Source of the DNA: JAQBVV01 sp965249205
Lineage (GTDB): Bacteria; Acidobacteriota; Vicinamibacteria; Vicinamibacterales; UBA2999
Length of the DNA stretch: 64,000 nt
Assembly (NCBI GenBank): GCA_965249205.1
Contig: CBDFLL010000006.1
Coordinates: forward strand, 992,001 to 1,056,000
Direction: 5' to 3'
Within the stretch, counting starts at the first letter, position 1; every line of letters begins with the position of its first letter. A model generated the notes under the pieces. It had not been told where the DNA came from. It searched no databases and saw only the letters and a list, made by a program, of their open reading frames with translations. Positions 59,978-64,000 of this stretch are shown one piece after another. The position numbers were made by a program, and so were the translations under genes.

Positions 59978-60541
59978 TCAGACGGCGTCTGCTTCGTCCC
60001 GACTACCGAGGTCCAGGCCCGCCCCGCCCATGTGAATGTCGTGCGCCTTGATCTTATCCAGCAGCAGACGACGAGCCTCGCCGTAGAGAGGGCCCGGCAC
60101 CTCGAGGCGCTTGACGACTTGGCGGACGTGCGGGATGAGGAACAGCGTCACCGCTGTACCTTCCTTCCAGGACACGGCCGAGATCTGTCCCCACGGTATG
60201 AACCCGCGATCCGCCCAGACCCCGTCACGATAGAACCCGCGGGTGATCCGAGTGCTCATCGGGAAGGCATAACCGTAATAGACAAGCATCATGACCTCGC
60301 CGAACAGCTGGTTCAGCGGGTGTCCGAGCACGAACACCCTCACGGCGACAAGGAAGCCTAGAATGGCGCCGAGCGCGAGCGCGAATCCGTAAAAGCGGGG
60401 CTTCGGGTTCTCCCAGACCAGGAGCGACGACGTCCGCCGAAGGCGAAAGCGTACCAGATCCGCGATGACTTTGATGTTGGCCGCAAGAAACCCGACCCCG
60501 AAGACGAACAGCACCTGCGAGAGCAAGAACCCGGGCCTCAT
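59978..60541 (-). CDS. Unknown membrane protein
   Basis: The protein of 187 residues has two to four hydrophobic segments (LLSQVLFVFGVGFLAANIKVIADLV across the N terminus and FYGFALALGAILGFLVAVRVFVL) and a soluble C-terminal domain with a PH-like pattern (GVWADRGFIPWGQISAVSWKEG, then TLFLIPHVRQVVKRLEVP), such as DUF5673-type proteins have. It ends next to the space upstream of Ku and begins 12 bp after efp, so it may be transcribed with efp. Function not known. Confidence 0.72.
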   Translation of the reverse strand: MRPGFLLSQVLFVFGVGFLAANIKVIADLVRFRLRRTSSLLVWENPKPRFYGFALALGAILGFLVAVRVFVLGHPLNQLFGEVMMLVYYGYAFPMSTRITRGFYRDGVWADRGFIPWGQISAVSWKEGTAVTLFLIPHVRQVVKRLEVPGPLYGEARRLLLDKIKAHDIHMGGAGLDLGSRDEADAV

Positions 60542-60553
60542 TGCGCCATACCT

Positions 60554-61117
60554 CTACGCGCGCGAGAGGTACTCCCCCGTGTCCGTGTTCACCCGCACAG
60601 TGTCCCCCGGGTTCACAAACGGCGGCACCTGCACAACGATCCCCGTCTCCAGCGTCGCGGGCTTGACCTGAGCGCTGGCAGTGGCGCCCTTGATGCCAGG
60701 GGCGGTATCCAGAACCTCCAGATCGACGGCGGATGGCAACTCGACGCCCACCGCCTCGCTGCCGTAGAACTCGACCTGGATCGTCATCTCAGCTTTGATG
60801 TAGCTGATCGAATCGCTCAGCATGTCGCTTGAGAGGCTAACCTGCTCGTACGAGCTGGTATCCATGAAGCAATAGGCGTCGCCGTCTTTGTACAGGTACT
60901 GCATCTCACGCTGCTCAAGCGTGGCCCGGTCGAGTGTGTCGTCCGAGCGTAGCTTCCGGTCCGATACACCCCCATTGCGAATGTTGCGCAACTTCACGCG
61001 CACAAAGCCGCGCAGGTTGCCGGGCGTGACGTGCTGGAGTTCCAGGATCCGCAATAGATCCTCGCCCACCTTAATGAGCATGCCCTTCCTGAGTCGCGTC
61101 GCTTGTATCGAAGCCAT
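60554..61117 (-). CDS. efp: Elongation factor P
   Basis: EF-P relieves ribosome stalling at polyproline. The 187-residue protein reads MASIQATRLRKGMLIKVGEDL and has the three beta-barrel domains. At the loop tip, where most EF-Ps have PGKGGAFV with a modified Lys34, it reads HVTPGNLRGFVRVKLRN, so an Asn stands in for the Lys. The ATG at 61117 is chosen because it begins the family N terminus; the frame is open upstream to 61207. No epmA, epmB, ymfI or earP is nearby. Confidence 0.93.
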   Translation of the reverse strand: MASIQATRLRKGMLIKVGEDLLRILELQHVTPGNLRGFVRVKLRNIRNGGVSDRKLRSDDTLDRATLEQREMQYLYKDGDAYCFMDTSSYEQVSLSSDMLSDSISYIKAEMTIQVEFYGSEAVGVELPSAVDLEVLDTAPGIKGATASAQVKPATLETGIVVQVPPFVNPGDTVRVNTDTGEYLSRA

Positions 61118-61302
61118 TCCGTGGGTCGTCCGAATTGATGCGAGATTGCTCTCGAAGATGCCGAATGGCGTCGGCCGCGTGGCCGTCACCACGAGCGCGG
61201 AGTCCACCGTGGACGGGCCGCACTGGCGTTGACGCCACCGATGCTAGCACAGCGTACGGTGTGCTAGCCTACACTTCAGACCCCCTGTTGGTTAGGGCCA
61301 CA

Positions 61303-62604
61303 ATGAGCACTCCACGGCTACTTCTCTCCCTCGCGCTCGTCGCCTGCGGATTTGCCGCTGGCCTTGTGATTACTGGACGCACACCAGACTCCGACGCTGG
61401 TAACTCGCCACGCGTCGACGGAGTCTCCACGCAGACCACCGCCGCAGGGAACGCCGCCCTCTCAGACGGCGCCGCGTCCAGCACCGCTCCCTCGGGCACC
61501 GCCGCTCCGAACGCGACCTCGCAGGAAGCCGCCTCGGAGGGTGCTCGGGCGCCTCTGTTCACCTCGCCCGAAGGCGTCACGGGCATGCTCCCTGACTTCT
61601 CGCGGGTCGCCGAGTTCACCGTTCCCGCCGTCGCCAATATCTCGTCGCAGCAGATCGTGCGACGCCAGAACTCCCCATTCGCCAACGATCCATTTTTTCA
61701 ATTCTTCTACGGCAACCAGGACGACATTTTCGGGTCGCGACGCGGCGTCGAACGCAGCCTTGGTTCGGGTGTGATTGTGAGCGCCGACGGCCTGGTGCTG
61801 ACAAACAACCATGTCGTCGCCGGCGAGTCGGGGCGGCTTTCCTTGGGTCAACTCCCCGCGGTGTCGGTTGGGCTCGGCGACAATCGGGAGGTCGAGGCGA
61901 CGATCGTCGGCGTCGATCCGGCAACGGATCTGGCGCTGCTTCGGATCGACGCGGGAACACTGCCGACCATTCCCTGGGGTGATTCGGACGAGCTCAAGGT
62001 GGCGGAGTGGGTGCTTGCGATCGGCAATCCGTTTCAGCTCAGCCAGACCGTCACGCTCGGCATCGTCTCGGCACTGGGGCGCACCAACGTCGGCATTTCC
62101 GCGTACGAAGATTTCATCCAGACGGATGCCGCGATCAATCCCGGGAACTCGGGAGGCGCGCTCGTGAACACACGTGGCGAACTGATTGGCATCAACACCG
62201 CCATCTTCAGCCAGAGCGGCGGCTATCAGGGAATCGGGTTCGCTGTGCCGAGCAATCTGGCGCGCCGCATCGTGAGCGACCTGACCCAATTCGGCGAAGT
62301 CCGCCGTGGATCGATCGGGTACGTCGAGATCGCCCCGGTGTCGACATTCGTCGCCGACGAACTTGGCGTGCCTAACGCGAGCGGCGTACTCGTCCAGGGC
62401 ATGCGCCGCGACACCTCCGCGTACCGGGCGGGGCTACGTCCCGGCGATGTCATCGTCGCGTTCAACGGCACCGACGTCATCGACAGCGCCCAGCTCTCAC
62501 GCCAGATTCAGGACACGGCCATCGGCAGCACCGCGACCGCGACAGTGATCCGTGCGGGACAGCGGATCGAGTTGGAAATTACGATTCAAAGCAGCGTTCA
62601 GTAG
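61303..62604 (+). CDS. HtrA/DegP-family serine protease
   Basis: 433 residues: a signal or anchor (LLLSLALVACGFAAGLVIT), a 60-residue Ala/Ser/Thr-rich linker, a trypsin-like domain, and one PDZ domain. The catalytic triad is seen as His in LTNNHVVAGES, Asp in VDPATDLALLRI, and Ser in NPGNSGGALVN. The PDZ part has RAGLRPGDVIVAFNGTDV. With one PDZ domain it is closest to DegS/DegQ-like forms. It works in the periplasm in protein quality control. Start: ATG at 61303; a Cys in the signal (VACGF) could also make it a lipoprotein. Confidence 0.93.
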   Translation: MSTPRLLLSLALVACGFAAGLVITGRTPDSDAGNSPRVDGVSTQTTAAGNAALSDGAASSTAPSGTAAPNATSQEAASEGARAPLFTSPEGVTGMLPDFSRVAEFTVPAVANISSQQIVRRQNSPFANDPFFQFFYGNQDDIFGSRRGVERSLGSGVIVSADGLVLTNNHVVAGESGRLSLGQLPAVSVGLGDNREVEATIVGVDPATDLALLRIDAGTLPTIPWGDSDELKVAEWVLAIGNPFQLSQTVTLGIVSALGRTNVGISAYEDFIQTDAAINPGNSGGALVNTRGELIGINTAIFSQSGGYQGIGFAVPSNLARRIVSDLTQFGEVRRGSIGYVEIAPVSTFVADELGVPNASGVLVQGMRRDTSAYRAGLRPGDVIVAFNGTDVIDSAQLSRQIQDTAIGSTATATVIRAGQRIELEITIQSSVQ

Positions 62605-62641
62605 ACCCGGCTCACGGCAACGATTCGTGACCCTCACTGAA

Positions 62642-62806
62642 CTAAGGGCTCGGGTCAAAATAAGGTTGTCAGCTTGGGCGCCGAGGCGCCCGCCCGGCAA
62701 GGCGCGAGGAGCGCGCATGCCGGGCGCATGTAAGCGACGAGCAACGCGGCCCGGCGGGATGTATCGGTGGTCAAGGTGGCAACCTTATTTCGACCCAAGC
62801 CCTAAG
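62642..62806. repeat. Palindromic repeat element, locus 5
   Basis: Arms of 35 bp (62642-62676 and 62772-62806) form an imperfect inverted repeat: both ends read CTWAGGGCTYGGGTC then AAATAAGGTTG. The middle 95 bp contains the family core at 62700-62747. It starts 37 bp after the HtrA stop and ends 10 bp before the convergent nucleotidyltransferase stop, so it could serve as a bidirectional 3' end. Confidence 0.82.
62700..62747 (+). repeat. Conserved core of the palindromic repeat family, copy 4
   Basis: AGGCGCGAGGA, hairpin GCATGC (62715-62720) / GCATGT (62726-62731), then CGACGAGCAACGC. Compared with copy 3 (ACATAC / GTATGT) both sides of one stem pair changed, A-T to G-C, a compensatory change. 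Confidence 0.75.
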
Positions 62807-62816
62807 ACACTCGAAA

Positions 62817-64000
62817 TTACGTCGACGACTTTGACAACGCCACAGCCAACTTCCGCCCCGCGATCCCAGCCGCTTTGACCGGATACAGGAGCCAGAGAAG
62901 AACGTCAGGCAGCGGGCTCCCTTCCCAGTTATTCGGCTGCGGCGCACAGAGCCCCCCGATCAGCCTTATACGGTCAGACCAGGACTCCCTCAGCTGCATC
63001 TGAAACCGGAAGGCCGCGACTGTGTCCTCGGCTGGTCTTCGGTCAGCGAGTGCACGACGTCGCACGGCTTCGGCGAGGTTCTGGACCGCCCGGTCGCCGT
63101 GCACAGACCGGTGAATGTCCTCGGGCAGGGGCGCGCTCAGCCATTCACTCGCCAGAAACAACCCGAGAAAGAGTCTGCGCCTGCTGCTGCTGCCGTCAGC
63201 AAGCGCCAAGGTCCGATGCCAGTCCAGTGCCTGATGGGTCCGCAGTAGCTCAGCGACGTCGCACACGTGGAGTAGCCGATCCCAGAAATGCATGCCTCCA
63301 TGGAGGCAAAGCGCCAGCAGCCCTTCCTCCGGCGGCAGGACTGGAATCTGCTGGCTGCCGAATGCTGTGTGCCACGGCTGGCGCCACGCTGTGGCCAGGT
63401 CCACCTGCCCGGAGGACCACCGACGCGGGAGTGCCCAGTGAAGCTCGAGACGGGTGGTGTCCCGGTCGCGGTTCATTGCTAAGTGGTAGTTGGAGCGGAG
63501 ATAGCGGGCCTCCTGCCTCGTGGTCATTCGGTACTCGAAGTCGAAGCCCTGCGCCAGCAACAGGGCCTTCGCCCGCAACACATCCTCGCTTCGCACCAGA
63601 ATGTCGAGGTCATGGGACACGCGCAGTGAGAGATTCCCGTACACCGACAGTCCAAGCGCCGGCCCCTTGAACGAGATCACCGGAATCCCACCGCTCGCGA
63701 GCTGGTCGACGATTCCACAGAGTCGACCCGCCAGGACCAGGTTGCGCAGCGCGGTCTCGCGGTAGGTGGTCCGCAGCTGCTCCAGGATGTTTTCAAGAAC
63801 AGCCTGCGGCCAGCGGCTGTTCAGATGTCGGTACGCCAGCGACGCCGTCCCGTGTCGAAGAACCAGAGCGAGCAGGGCTTCCCAGTTCATGGGTTGCTGC
63901 AGCGCGGCATCGACTTTGGCCGCCGTGTCCGGATCCATGGTTCGACGTGCCAGGCACAGCAGCAACGCAAACTCACGCGTGTCGGCTAAAGCGATCGGCA
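62817..64000 (-). CDS. Nucleotidyltransferase-family protein, 5' end beyond the window
   Basis: The reading frame is open from 62817 to the end of the window; internal starts exist at 63965 (TTG) and 63938 (ATG), but the upstream sequence LADTREFALLLCLARRTM looks like part of the same protein, so I treat it as partial. Residues near the middle, IPVISFKGPALGLSVYG and SHDLDILVRSEDVLRA, are the core of the NTP_transf_5 family (KGxAL then DxDxLV). Members often occur with peptide- or glycan-modifying genes. Substrate unknown. Confidence 0.78.
   Translation of the reverse strand, partial: PIALADTREFALLLCLARRTMDPDTAAKVDAALQQPMNWEALLALVLRHGTASLAYRHLNSRWPQAVLENILEQLRTTYRETALRNLVLAGRLCGIVDQLASGGIPVISFKGPALGLSVYGNLSLRVSHDLDILVRSEDVLRAKALLLAQGFDFEYRMTTRQEARYLRSNYHLAMNRDRDTTRLELHWALPRRWSSGQVDLATAWRQPWHTAFGSQQIPVLPPEEGLLALCLHGGMHFWDRLLHVCDVAELLRTHQALDWHRTLALADGSSSRRRLFLGLFLASEWLSAPLPEDIHRSVHGDRAVQNLAEAVRRRALADRRPAEDTVAAFRFQMQLRESWSDRIRLIGGLCAPQPNNWEGSPLPDVLLWLLYPVKAAGIAGRKLAVALSKSST

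Noticed and set aside
1..64000. CRISPR arrays, tRNA or rRNA genes, prophage structural genes
   Set aside because: I looked through the intergenic spaces and saw no regularly spaced direct repeats, no cloverleaf with a CCA-type acceptor end and no phage-like gene runs. A dedicated search could still find a short one.

Overview
The window looks like a chromosomal segment of a GC-rich, Gram-negative bacterium, most likely an acidobacterium close to Vicinamibacteria (inference). The evidence is a VWFA-domain protein of the kind abundant in Acidobacteriota, Kdo-lipopolysaccharide genes, an Mla-type lipid transport set, and long co-directional runs of housekeeping genes with overlapping stop and start codons. 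I see no rRNA, tRNA, CRISPR array or replication origin.

Layout. 1-5.7 kb is an accessory surface-polysaccharide block: a LicD-like gene cut by the window edge, three sulfotransferases, a truncated sulfatase, a family-2 glycosyltransferase and rmlA. 6.3-13.7 kb is a tight minus-strand operon, kdsB-pyrG-kdsA-lapB-cysD-cysNC, which makes CMP-Kdo and activated sulfate (PAPS). PAPS is the donor that the sulfotransferases upstream would need. 13.8-20.5 kb carries an unknown secreted or anchored protein, serA, and the mdh-sucC-sucD-ndk group. 20.5-39.5 kb is a long plus-strand run: dcd, a gamma-carbonic-anhydrase-like gene, hisS, aspS, phoH, ybeY, a CorC-like gene, era, mgtE, recO, glyQ, glyS, ppdK and mutL. 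39.5-50.9 kb has rarA, a SpoU methylase, greA, a patatin-like protein without its serine, a DHH protein, the VWFA protein, uvrB and mlaE-F-D. 51-55.3 kb is a pile-up of insertion sequences around a broken permease. 55.5-64 kb has uvrC, a CDP-alcohol phosphatidyltransferase, Ku, efp, an HtrA protease and a nucleotidyltransferase cut by the window edge.

Two things stand out. First, mgtE is interrupted by an IS110-family element. Its 5' noncoding end can be folded as a bridge RNA with a 5' stem-loop, a target-binding loop and a donor-binding loop. All four guide segments pair with the flanking mgtE sequence or with the element's own ends around a shared CT core. Removing the element with one CT restores the mgtE frame exactly. 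Second, five intergenic sites carry members of a dispersed palindromic repeat family with nested inverted repeats. Four share a core of about 48 bp whose central hairpin shows compensatory changes. Four of the five start on or immediately after the stop codon of the upstream gene.
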